DNA of 64,000 nucleotides from Amanita rubescens (lineage: Eukaryota; Basidiomycota; Agaricomycetes; Agaricales; Amanitaceae). Location: the NCBI GenBank assembly GCA_015039365.1, contig WION01000109.1:90346-154345 (forward strand), written 5' to 3'. Under the pieces are notes generated by a model. It saw only the letters and a program-made list of their open reading frames with translations, was not told the origin of the DNA and ran no database searches. This document shows positions 52,866-63,644 of the stretch, in pieces. The position numbers and the translations under genes are program-made. Each line of letters opens with the position of its first letter. Positions within the stretch are counted from its first letter, which is position 1.

Positions 52866-53486
52866 ATGGGCCAATATATTCACTTCTCAACGCCCAATCC
52901 GCCATACTTGGCGTCTGGTCATGTTAGCGCCCCATCCTCCGTCCGACTCTCACAAGTGATACCTCCAGCGCCCCCACAAAGTGTCAGTTCCATGTCATTG
53001 TCCTTCCTTTGTGGGCGCTGACCTAGATCCGCTATATAGACATCAGTGGCGGGTGACCTATTCACATTCCAGCAACTCCCGCCCATTGCCTCTGGGTCTA
53101 CGCGGCCCAGTGCCCCAACGACAGAGCTTGACCCACTTACTTGGGTCCCTTACGCCACTCGGGTGGTCGTGGCGGACTACCTACGACGCGGACACCCGTT
53201 CTGTGTCCAGTACGCCATGGCATCATGGCCCGAGTCCGTACTCCCAGTGGCGCACTGGGAATATTTTGCCACTTTACCCGCAACGACGCTACATCGTCAG
53301 AACATTGTTCTACGATTACATCTGCACGATTGGCTAGAGGTGCAGGCGTCGGAGACATTGGGTTTCGTGACAGTCGCAGATATTCTACGATCACTATATA
53401 GCGTGCGAGCGCGCTTTCCTAATTCAATCTTTATCGGACTATCCCCCGCAGGACTAAATCATTTAATAGTGCACATGGACTCGTAA
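52866..53486 (+). CDS. DUF6699-like protein, diverged
   Basis: The main frame, 53046-53486, holds LDPLTWVPYA, a hydrophobic core and GFVTVADILRSLYSV, resembling the strand-helix core of DUF6699 (compare ITLGDVLAQIHRTL in the neighbour). A possible first exon starts MGQYIHFSTPNPPYLASG at 52866 and would be joined by an intron of about 60 bp ending TCAG at about 53045. Shorter than the family norm at the C-terminus. Confidence 0.5.
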
Positions 53487-55305
53487 CATCAATACAATGG
53501 ACTGTATCAATATAATATATAATCTGTGCTATATTATGGTCGTATAAACAAAGGCAACTAGAGTAAGTGATTAGTTGCCGAGCCAGAACATTGTTAAAAA
53601 AATTTTTTCTAGTGAATTCCGTATACTAGAAGAAGAGTTTGTGCATGAAGCCAAGTAAGGCTCGAATGAAAATGTTCGTTCCAAGTGAGTCTTGGTACGG
53701 CACGGCAACAAGAGACAACAGTTAACCATGATTTTAAGAAATCTATACACTGCCGGCACATGACCCGAGTGGCTCAGAGGTGTTTTCCTCTTCCCCCTGC
53801 ACCGGCTCAAAGTCGGACCCCTTGATGCCTATACTGATACCGGCACCCTTTCGGCGCTCGCCTCTGTCATCTCAACAACATCCTGCGACACGCCCTCTTT
53901 ATCATCTCTAACAGTGGCCCCCGTCCGTTCGTCCTCCTGCTTGTCCGTACACTGGACCTCTTTCTGGCCTTTCCGCACCCTTCCTCTCCTCATCCTCAAT
54001 TCCGCCCCTTCATCAGCTACTATTTGCTCCTCAGCATCTGGCAGACCCTGGATTATCTGGTCAGCGCGCCTCTTCAGATCCAGAAACTCGGATATCTACT
54101 AGAAGCGGTTCAGTCAGAGTACATGACATTGTCGCTGGCGCATCGGCTTTGTTGGCGCTTTGATAACATAATCTTACTCCGGATCATGGACAGCGTCTTT
54201 GACGTGGTACCATGCCGCTCGTGATGGTGCATTATACCATCATCCTGGGATATCACCTCCCTCAATGCCGAGAAGATGTCGGAAATGGTGAAGCCGTGAA
54301 AAGCGCTAACGTTGAGGTCGAAGCGCGCACCGGACGGGTCGACTATCTAATCCCCTTCCGACCACCGTGACGAATTGATTGTCGTCACTGCTCCCGCTTG
54401 TAGCAATTACTACTCGCATCTCAGACTTGAGCTGTGCGCCGCTTCGAGGTCACTGTACAGCGTTCGGGGCACCTGCACTATGTCATGCACGCAATTGTGT
54501 CTCGAACTCGGCCCCGGAAGGCGTATTTGGGGTCCTCAGTATAGAAACCCCCAAAGTATAGGAATTCACCGTCCCTCCAACCCAGGGCTGTTGCCACTCC
54601 AGAAATGCACTACCCTCGTCTATCCACGGTTGGCTAGCATCATCCCTCTTTTCCCAGTCCTTTCGGACTCGGTGACCAAGTTTGTAGTTATCGCTCATGG
54701 CAAATCTGCAACGTTACGTTATTCTCAACTTGCTTATCCATATCTTTTTCTTTCTCTTCCGTTGCTGTCCTGTTCTTGTTGATTCGAGTCTATTCGTAAC
54801 TGGAGAATGTAAACGTTATAAATTACACGATCATCATGACAGCAAGGCTATTATTTGCTATGCTCATATCAAGAAACAGCAATGCTAGTAAAGAATAGTG
54901 CGAAATAATCGATTTCGTGTAATAAATAATAAGAACATAAAAGATGAAAGGGTCCATGATATCGATCTGAAGCAGTGATGCCAAGGCTCGGCGGAGATGA
55001 AAACTCTGACTTCCATCTGACCTCCACCTCTCTGCAGGATGTGCCAACTTATAATAACACACTTTACTTCAAGCTGTGGACGTGGCATTTTACAGTCACC
55101 GGACTCTGGAGACGCGCACCTGAACTGGCCGCGTCAGCGTCACCTACTTCGCGAATGCTCCAACGCGTAATTACTAAGCACGAGGATCGAAGTTCAGATG
55201 ATCAATGCTGTGTAGATGAGCGGTGTTTTTTGGCAACTTTACAGCATGATGAATTCGAGTATAAAGCAAGCAAGCAGGTGACTTACCGTTTCCAAGTCAG
55301 CAGTG
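53487..55305. other. Mostly non-coding, possible gene remnant
   Basis: A plus-strand stretch at about 53885-54224 encodes a hydrophobic helical peptide (YYLLLSIWQTLDYLVSAP, LEAVQSEYMTLSLAH) that could be an exon of an unknown gene, but a second frame is also open and no start was found. A repeat shared with 57395-57660 occupies 54540-54960. Confidence 0.35.
54540..54960 (+). repeat. Dispersed repeat copy A beside the FAD oxidase gene
   Basis: Shares cctccaaccca, cactaccctcgtctatccac, ggttggctagc, ctttcggactcgg and atcatgacag with 57395-57660, and its last part with 58560-58680. Confidence 0.7.
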
Positions 55306-57315
55306 ATGTTAGCGAGCTTATACTACTTCGTTTCAGTTCTCCCGCCGCTTGTCCTCTGTAATCCATTCAACATCATCGAACGCGATTCTACTGGCTATAA
55401 AAAAGTATGCCAAGCTATATCCACTGCAATTTCGCCCCAAAGTGCGGTCTTCTACCCCGGTAGGTGTTAATCGGTTCCCCAACGTCGTAGTTCCTCATGC
55501 TTGTCCAGGCAGCAAAATTTATGATAACGATACATTTCACTGGGGCATCACTAGCTCGCAGCAATCAGCTTGTTCGGTTGAACCTGGGACACCACAAGAC
55601 GTAGGAAAAATCGTGGGTCATGTTACTGTTCTCGTCCAATGTTGCACTTCATATCGATTATCGTCGTATAGCTGCAAATCCTAGGCCAGTCCCGTACTCC
55701 CTTCGCAGTGTGTATCACATTCATCGCCTTCAGCTACTAACCGCTAAACTTGTTCCGTTATCTAGGTCAAAAGCGGAGGCCACATTATGAATCCTGGATT
55801 CTCGTCCACTCCGGGCGTTCAAATTGCACTGACCCGGTTTAACGAAGTCGTCTACGACTCTTCAACAGAAACGGTGGAGTTTGGTTCCGGTCTCCTCTTT
55901 GATAACGTTTACGATGCTTTGGCGCCTTATAATCGCAGCGTTGCCGGCGCAAGAGTGGCTGGAATAGGCGTTGGAGGTTTTCTCCTCGGTGGTGGTGAGT
56001 AGAACATATCTGGATATCATCACCCCCATTTATTCTTGGCGGTTGAAGGATATGCCTGGAAGACGAATCAAGTTGGACTTGGAATTGACACTATTGTTGC
56101 CTATGAACTTGTAAAGCCTAACGGGAAAGTAGTCAAAGTGACGAAACAATCAGACGCTGAACTCTTCTTTGGGCTCAAGGTGATTTTCTTTCTCTGCCCC
56201 CCCCCGTCGGATGAGCTCACATTCGCTTTTATTAGGGAGGTCTAAACAATTTCGTAAGGCGTCTTAATAACCAGATGACGACTACTAGCTAACCTGTTAT
56301 TAGGGTGTCGTTACTCGCTTCACGTTGAATGCATTACCACAATCGGCGGTCTGGGTATGTATCTCGTCAGTTTTGCGAGGAATGAAAGGTCGATACGATA
56401 TTTAGGCCGGTACAATTATCTATCCCCCATCTTCTGTCCCAGATGTAACAGCTGCTGTCATCAAGTTCAGTGCCAATAACAATGATACAAAAGCAAATAT
56501 TTCGCCGGCATACAGCTTTTCCAATGGCTCGGTATGTTTTTCAAGTGTTCTTAGCCATCGACTTATATATTTACGCTCTCCGCTTATAGGTCTTAGTCTC
56601 GCATACCATGTACTATGATGGTCCTAGCCCACCTCCAGGACTGTTTGACGACTTTTTGAAGATTCCTGCTGTGTCAAACGACGTACACACAAGGAGCTTT
56701 ACCGATTTCATCAATTCTGGTGGTCTCAATTCTCTCGCTGGCCTTCGGCAAGTTTCACCCCATTCATATCTAACCGAAACTGAACCATCCACTCTTAGCG
56801 GGGTATTCCACACTGTCCCATTGCTCAAACATTCTCCAAAGGTTATGGCGGCAATCCAAAATGAGACGAGCGTATGTCACCATCTTATCAACTGATTGCC
56901 TTTCAATAACGTTGTCCGTCAGTTCTGGGGTCAATCTCTATTCGAGAAAATCGGATTCGTCGGGTACACCGTCGAGCCATTCATACCGTCTATCCTGAGT
57001 CATAACACGACACCGACGGCCTACCCTCCAACCCGCAACCACGTCTATTTCCCTCTTAACATTTTCTTTGGGTGGCTAAATGCCACGTACGACAATGATT
57101 TTTACGACGCCATCCGCCAGAGCGCTACTCAAATTCATGAAGTTGCGATTCGGGATAGACAGGATATCATTGATGCACCGCTATACCCGAATTACGCCAT
57201 CTTCGATACTCCTTTGCGTGATATGTATAGTGCGAATGTGGACAAGCTACTCTCGCTGAAGCAGAGGATCGATCCACGTAATGTTATGGGATTGACTGGC
57301 GGATTTAGATTTTGA
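55306..57315 (+). CDS. Secreted FAD-linked oxidase (FAD_binding_4 type)
   Basis: Starts with a signal-peptide-like MLASLYYFVSVLPPLVLC at 55306. At least eight exons separated by 50-75 bp introns can be followed to GGFRF at 57315, about 500 residues. FAD-binding motifs: AVKSGGH (near 55760) and RVAGIGVGGFLLGGGYAWKT across the intron at about 55996; the C-terminal part ends IDPRNVMGLTGGF, typical of the berberine-bridge/oligosaccharide oxidase fold. Such enzymes oxidise sugars or secondary metabolites using oxygen. N-glycosylation sites (NNT, NGS, NAT) agree with secretion. No stop was seen in the spliced reading. Confidence 0.8.
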
Positions 57316-57394
57316 TTTCGGTTGGATGATTTACGATATCAGGACAGGTAATACCCTACATCAATCCTTCCGCGCGGTCGGAGAGCCTAGAATC

Positions 57395-57660
57395 CTCCGG
57401 TATAGAAATCCACCATCCCTCCAACCCACTTGGACCATTGCCACCCTCCATAGACGCACTACCCTCGTCTATCCACGGTTGGCTAGCCTCATCCCACCTT
57501 TTCCAACTCTTTCGGACTCGGCGACCTCTCTTTTTGCAAGTTTGTAATGTTAGATTATCCTTAATTCACATTCTTGTTGATTCGAGTAGTAAAAACATTA
57601 TGAATTGCACATTCATCATGACAGTAAGGCTGGTATTAGCTATGCGTAAAAGATGAAAGA
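57395..57660 (+). repeat. Dispersed repeat copy B, directly after the FAD oxidase
   Basis: Same order of shared blocks as copy A. Its position 80 bp past the stop suggests that the repeat is the 3' flank of the oxidase gene, with copy A marking the lost end of an earlier tandem copy. Confidence 0.65.
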
Positions 57661-57738
57661 GCGTTGGTCGCGACGCGGATACGAATGGTTCCGGTGTTGT
57701 GACGATGCATGTCACGGTGCATCTGGTGTACCAGAACG

Positions 57739-58491
57739 ATGACAGAGTCTCCTAAGGCCCACTCCCGGTCCGACATCCTCTCCACTGCTTCATCTGTCAT
57801 CAAATCATATCCATCTATCACATCCGCTTACCTGTTTGGTTCATACGCCAAAGGCACTGCACACCCAGACAGCGATGTCGACATTGCCATCTTTCATCCT
57901 GATCTTTCCTTGGACAAGCTTCTGCAAGAAATTGGTGGGGTGCATATGGACCTTGAAGGTGCACTAAATAAGGAGGTCGATCTCTCGGTGTGCCCGCCGG
58001 AAGCATTTGTGGAAAAGATTAACAAGTACTGGGTGCCGATTAACGTTGGAACTCAGAAGAGTAGTTCATTGTCCTCTTCCGCCGATGTCACACATCCGCC
58101 AGTGACCCTACAAATCATGTCGTCTGACGAGAGGAAAGGTAAGTCGTCAACCTTGACCAAGGCGGTTCCCAGTGGCTAACTCCCACTCAAAGAGCGACTC
58201 CAGTTCATGGAAAGGACATGCAAGGACCTGATCAAATACATCAACGATGTTAATTCTATTGGCGGTGTCAGCATGCTCAGTGATCTGTTAGCGCATGCCA
58301 TTTCGAATTGTGTCGATCGCCTGGGACGTGGCATCAAAAATAGAGACTTGGAGTTTGACGCGGAATTACAGAAAACGTGGAGCGATCTGAGGAACACCCT
58401 CTGGTACGAACTTGGTCTGCCATCGATATGGGATGCGCTGTCCGCGACAGCACAGAGTTTGTTTGCTGCAATTGAGTTGAAGCTGGCATGA
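57739..58491 (+). CDS. Nucleotidyltransferase (MNT type) fused to a HEPN-like domain
   Basis: Two exons, 57739-58138 and 58193-58491, join across a 54-bp GTAAGT intron to 232 residues. Residues about 28-52 carry FGSYAKG and DSDVDIAIF, the GSxxxG ... SDxD signature of the pol-beta-like minimal nucleotidyltransferases, which bind metal and NTP with these Asp residues. The second exon is all-helical and has the HEPN/DUF86 ending: DLRNTLWYE at about residue 199 followed by a WD and hydrophobic helix. The HEPN catalytic His is absent (RNxLxH reads RNTLWY), so RNase activity is doubtful. In prokaryotes MNT and HEPN proteins form two-gene toxin-antitoxin pairs; here they are one spliced eukaryotic gene, which suggests transfer and domestication. 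Identification of the second domain is weaker than the first. Confidence 0.65.
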
Positions 58492-58849
58492 ACTAACGAT
58501 AAGTTCGTACGTGCAAATGTACTACTTATTCATGATAATTTATAATAACCGTCACTCAATATTTGGCATGAACTAACTGGCAGCAAGGCTGGTATTAGCT
58601 ATGCTCATATCAGGAAACAACGATAGCGCGAAATAACAATTGATTTAGTGCATGTGGGTGGTCGAGACGCAGATAAGATAACGAATGGTTCCCACGATTT
58701 TGGGGGGAGCAAAGACGTACTAGCGCTAGTTGGATAAGCACCATCTCATGCCTGGGCACGTCGCTGTCCCTTGGGCCATGGAAAAAAATTGTACTGTCAA
58801 ACAACAACGGTCAGAAATCCATCCTTGTGCAACGAGATAAAAACAAGAA

Positions 58850-59350
58850 TAAAGAAGCCCCTCGTATGTCAGTTCCAGCCTCCAACATACTCGCCTGGAG
58901 GAGAAATTTCTATAGACCATGTCGGATACCACACCTTGAAGGGAGTTCACACCCGAGGACATGGCCCATCCAGACATGTTGACGGATAAAAGCCGTGCCA
59001 AGGGCGTTACTGACACATCCGACCTCGAACGCTTGACTAATATCCTCGAGAAGGAGTCAAGCAGGGTCGGATGTGTTTCTTGAAGCAACACTACTTGCCA
59101 TGAGCTAGCATCCCTAAGGATGCACCCGGAGGCGACCGTATGGTGCGTGACTACGACCCCCTCAGAGACCGGGAAACAAATTTAAGATGCCGGCGGAAGA
59201 TGTTCGCATCTCGCTGCGACGTCAGCGGTGCAATGCACCTTGACACCGATAGGGCTATAGACTTGTTGACTGATGTACATACCATGGATGTAGTTGATGT
59301 TAGAAAGGTGTTCATGTGAACTGCAAAGTTCAACTTGAAAAACTAGGACG
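58850..59350 (+). repeat. Diverged direct repeat, left copy
   Basis: Shares with the right copy the blocks cccctcgtatgtc, tccaac, tggaggaga, tagaccatg, gacatggccca and gacaccgatagggct in the same order. Confidence 0.7.
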
Positions 59351-59554
59351 TTCACAAGCTCGACGTAACCTGTATCACTGATACTGAGGAAAAGGTAAAG
59401 GGCAAATTATAGCCACTTACGCGTTCACACAACAGGTCAATTCTCCTTTAAAGCTTCCTTGGCCTCTTCATCCACAACTCCCATTGTCGGTCCGGCTAAT
59501 TGCTTGGTCTCTATCAAATATTAGTCAGCGATCCTGCATTATGTGATGAGGCGA

Positions 59555-60010
59555 AAGCAGCCCCTCGTATGTCGGTTCCAAGCCTCCAACGTATGTGTAT
59601 CTGGAGGAGACGGATCTCTGTAGACCATGCGGGGTGCGCCCCCTGTATCTGAGGCGAGGTTGCACTTCTAGACATGGCCCAACCAGACGTGTCGGCGAGT
59701 AGAACAGTTCATAGTGGTCGAGAGCGTTTCTGACATTCCCGCCTGGGAGGATACCCTCAACGGTCAGGCCTTCCCGCCCACGCTATGTCCCCTTTGGTTC
59801 AACTCGTTGGCTCGCGGTTTGGTGCGCGACAAAGGCTGAGAAGTATGCAAGCACGCGAACGGGAGAACGGGTCATCCGATCTCACTGCCACGGCTGCGGT
59901 GCGATGCACCGATGACACCGATAGGGCTGTCGTACTCGCTGACTGGAAGACTTACTATGGATGTGGTGTACGTGTGAACCTTTATTAAAATTCAAATAGA
60001 GCTTTATATA
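59555..60010 (+). repeat. Diverged direct repeat, right copy
   Basis: Right partner of 58850-59350. Several C/T and G/A differences and small indels separate the two. Origin unknown. Confidence 0.7.
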
Positions 60011-60276
60011 GACTCGGAGCATTCACACGCTGGACGTAATAAGCTGTAGAACTTCGTTTTTATTTCTATTTTCATTTTTTGCTCAATTTTCAAGCGGAAA
60101 TGGGAGGGACCCTGGCTTCACTGTAGCCGCTTACATGTAGGCTTACTTAGTGGTTGTGGGCAGAAAAGCCAGATTACGCCATATATGGTAACTATGAGGT
60201 ATTTGCCCAACGTTCATGTCGACCTGAGGCGGTCCTTCTCCGCCGTCCATCTCGATAATCATCACGCGAATCCTCG

Positions 60277-60784
60277 TTGACGGATTCGTCTACCGAGCCA
60301 CGACAACCTCAGCATTATAGTCCTCATAACCGCCAGTTGCGATCCTCAAACAATGAACGGAGTTACTACGACTACGTGCGAGAGTATGGCTCAGAAGACG
60401 TTGTTGACGTGGATGAGAGCGAAGGAGAAAAGAGCGAAGATATCTACGGGGCGCGTCTTGGACTTTGCAACAAAACACGGTTCAGATGCAGAGGAGAAAC
60501 TGCCAACAATGCTTATACGTGGAAGACGACAACCTTCAATAACTTCATCTGATCCCGATGTGTATATTGCTCCTGGCAGCTCGACGTCAAGTGCAGCCAA
60601 GATATCACCCGGCTTTGGGAGTAACTTGAAACGGAGCTTGCAAATCGATATGAAAGACTTGGTTGACGACTCTGTGGCATGTCGTTTTGGCGGCGTGCGT
60701 CTCCTTTCATCTATCATGTTGAGAACCACTCGCGTTTGCATCTTGTCCTGCGACGCCTCCGCTGAACCGTTGACTATATCATAA
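60277..60784 (+). CDS. Possible unknown gene, exon structure unclear
   Basis: One frame (60277-60552) begins with an acidic, Ser-rich peptide (NNERSYYDYVREYGSEDVVD); another (60353-60784) has a coding-like second half (DPDVYIAPGSSTSSAAK). They may be exons of one gene, but no splice pair was convincing. Confidence 0.25.
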
Positions 60785-60874
60785 AGGACAACAGGTTACG
60801 GCGTTTCTTCAACATGTATAGCACGCTCAGAAGTGCATACTTGGATCTGTTCGTAAAGTCACGATCATATTGCC

Positions 60875-61663
60875 ATGCTCTTCCATGAATGGAATGCTCA
60901 CGTTGACGCCTTTGTATTCACAGGTTATGATAACTCTGTTCCTCAGGATGGTAGTTACCACATCGCGAATGCCACCTCTGCGGCCGATAGCAATGGCACA
61001 TCTACCCACACCTCCGGAGATATACCAACCTCCTCATCCTCTGCCTCATTAACTCGACAAATGGAGATGACCAAGAGCGCGATGCATGACGGCCCCGTGG
61101 ATTCCCGTCATTCTGATCCTAACCGCACCACAATTGGCACTTTTGGTGTCGGCATCGATGGTTCAGCCGCCCACCTACCCAGCCTTGCACCAATCGATCC
61201 ATCCGCTACCGACCCATCTTCCACCCAATTTAATCCAGGGATGAAGTGAAGGACGCGCTCTAGGTCTCCCCGGGCCCCGGCGGCCAAACGGCAAAAGGAG
61301 GCGGTCGAGAACGCGATGTTTGATGATCCTGTCCCGAATTCCAACGATTCTAACCGCACGACAAACGACACCCCTGGTGCCAACGATAGTGCAGTGGCGT
61401 GCCCTTCCATCCATGCCTCGACCCCCTCATCATCTGCTCCATTAACTCGAATGCAGAGGAGAAAACTGCGCTCCAAGATGCGCCGGGCAGCCAAACGGTA
61501 CAAGGAGAAGCAGATGAGGCTAACCCAGGAAGCAATATCCAGCAGTTCCCTCATGGAATGTAATCATTCTAATCCTAACCTCACGAGAAACGACGCCCCT
61601 GGTGTCGACAACAATAGTGCCCCTGCCTGCCCTTCCGATGTATCGATCCCTCTCATCCTCTGA
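60875..61663 (+). pseudogene. Unknown repeat-containing protein with one in-frame TGA
   Basis: One frame runs from 60875 to 61663 apart from TGA at 61247-61249. It holds three degenerate copies of a Ser/Asn/Pro-rich unit (PNRTTIG.., SNRTTNDTPG, NPNLTRNDAPG), separated by Lys/Arg-rich segments (RTRSRSPRAPAAKRQKEA; RMQRRKLRSKMRRAAKRYKE). The codon after the stop belongs to an Arg-rich run, so an Arg CGA changed to TGA is the simplest explanation. The basic segments could bind nucleic acid. No family recognised. Confidence 0.4.
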
Positions 61664-62094
61664 AGAAGCGATCGCCGGTTTACACGGCACGGGAATAAGC
61701 AATGAAGAATAGCAGAGTGGTCTCCTTGTTAGTTCTGGGGCCAAGTTTTATTTAATAAAATTGATTCATTGGAAAGCTTCCCCAATGTGTGACCTCTTTT
61801 ACTTTTCCTCCCCCATTTTTACTTTGGGTGGCCGAATGTGACATACGAAGATCATTTCTATGCCATTTTCCAGAGTCTAATGCCACAGATTCAATATAGT
61901 AATTCAAGATGTTTGGACAACAATGAGGATGATAAACTTTAGCCAATTTATAGTTGTACAATTGCTATGTAACACTATGGATACTGTATATAGCATTCTA
62001 ATGAAATGTGCATGTCTTGTGCAGGAGTCCAAATATGACAGGAATGTGTACAAAGTGTGCATGACATGAAAGTAATACTATATTTGATTGAAAT

Positions 62095-62235
62095 TGACCT
62101 GTTTTTGTTTTGTCCTAGAACAGGGAGTTATGTACATGGGAGTCCACTGAGACTCATCCACATGGAGTCACTGCCCTTCTGCCAACTTGTTTTTGTTCTT
62201 TTGTCCCAGAACAGGGAGCTACATGGGAGTCCCCA
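62095..62235. repeat. Tandem duplicate of about 92 bp
   Basis: Two copies sharing tgtttttgtt, agaacagggag and acatgggagtcc. Confidence 0.65.
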
Positions 62236-62364
62236 TGCTTTTGCCATTTTGGTCATTTCAGTGGGACTCCACCAGCAGTCCACAGGAACAGGTGGGGGAG
62301 TATGAAGTGCTGGGATTATGGCAGGCATTGGCATTTGGTGGGGTGGATGCATTAACACAGTTGC

Positions 62365-62898
62365 CAGTTACAACCAGTTAATTACACTATATTCTAATAG
62401 TGGGGGTGGCCAACCCCTGCTCAGCTTCCAATGCTAGAAGCATATGGCAAAGTAGACTTAGTCCAACAGCTAAGGTCTGAGTTAGAAGGGCAAGCACTAA
62501 GACTGTGAAATAGTATGTATAGTCTTAGGTTTGAGAATGTTATGAACAAAGTTAGAGTTGACATGTAGGTGAGATAAAACTGATATTGAGAGAACAAGTT
62601 GTGAGCTAAGTAATGAACTTAGGGTTCAACTACTACTACAGGCAATGGTGGGTCTTATATACTACAAGGAGATACTGAGATATGGTTGAAGGGTTAACAT
62701 ACATGTATAGTTGAAGTCTTGGGGTATGTGGCATAGTAGGTAAAGGTAAAGCCTGGATGGGTATATGGTTACTACCATGTAGGGAACAAGGGCCCAGGTA
62801 ACTGTAAGTGAACAAGTACATAAGTCTGTATGAGTCAAGCATAGCTTTAGATGATAAGAAAAAGTAAGTGGAGCCTGTCTGACTAATCCACTGTAACA
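62365..62898 (-). repeat. Possible degenerate solo LTR of a sushi-type element
   Basis: Ends CACTGTAACA like the LTR of element 1 (TTGTAACA) and contains gaacttagggttcaac at 62611-62626, close to gaacttagggttcgac of that LTR, followed at a similar distance by a tatata box. Length about 530 bp. No partner or target repeat was found. Confidence 0.35.
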
Positions 62899-63644
62899 CC
62901 ATCCTGTGAGATTCACCCTGCCATTATTTTTTCATAAGTAGTCCATGACTAGACAAAGTACATACCATCAATGTGAGTCATGCCTATAGAGTAATGTGAC
63001 AAAATCCTGATGACCAGAGTGCATAAAGTCATGAGTAATGTTAGTTTCAGCTTCGGACATAGCCTTTTTGTTTGTATTGATCCAAGGCTTCTGGACTGAT
63101 GGCAGAAATGTTTATTGATCCAAAAGGAGAGCTTGGCAATGATAACGAGTGCTTGAAAGTTTAAGCATAAATACAGTAATTGAAAAGGAATAATTTACAA
63201 ACTAAGATCTGGCAATCAGTTGGCTCATTGCAATGGCATTAGTTGTGTACTATGCAAAAAACAAGAGCAAAAATACCTTGGCTGCAAAATTTTGTTCTTT
63301 GTCTCCAAACATGGAGAAAAGTTTGTCCTAGTCATGAGATAAAGGAAAATATCCAATGTATCAGAGTCAGACCTACACACTAGCATGGAAATTGATATGA
63401 AAATCAATACCTCATGAACAAGCAACACTCACCTGGAAATCATGGAAGGTGATGTAAGTGAGAGGAATGATCACATGAGGTGGGAGTGGGTCAGCTTAAA
63501 TGATATCTTACAATCTACGATGATAATAATGTAAAAGGAAGATATTGAAAAGATATGGCAATATGCTCACTTGCTGATATACATAAGATGCAAGGATATC
63601 AAAGATTCATAAATTGAGATAGTATGCTCAGCATGAATGTCAAA

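Larger units (their letters stand above)
58492..60276. other. Non-coding stretch with duplicated sequence
   Basis: Begins with a third partial copy of the oxidase-flank repeat (58560-58680) and then holds a pair of diverged direct repeats (58850-59350 and 59555-60010). No supported gene. Confidence 0.5.

Noticed and set aside
53762..53825. Possible tRNA (GAGTGGCTCAGAGG resembles a D arm)
   Set aside because: No matching acceptor stem or T-loop GGTTCGAATCC was found.
55261..55361. Start of the FAD oxidase gene upstream of 55306
   Set aside because: Upstream codons include stops in frame; the ATG at 55306 gives a signal peptide directly.
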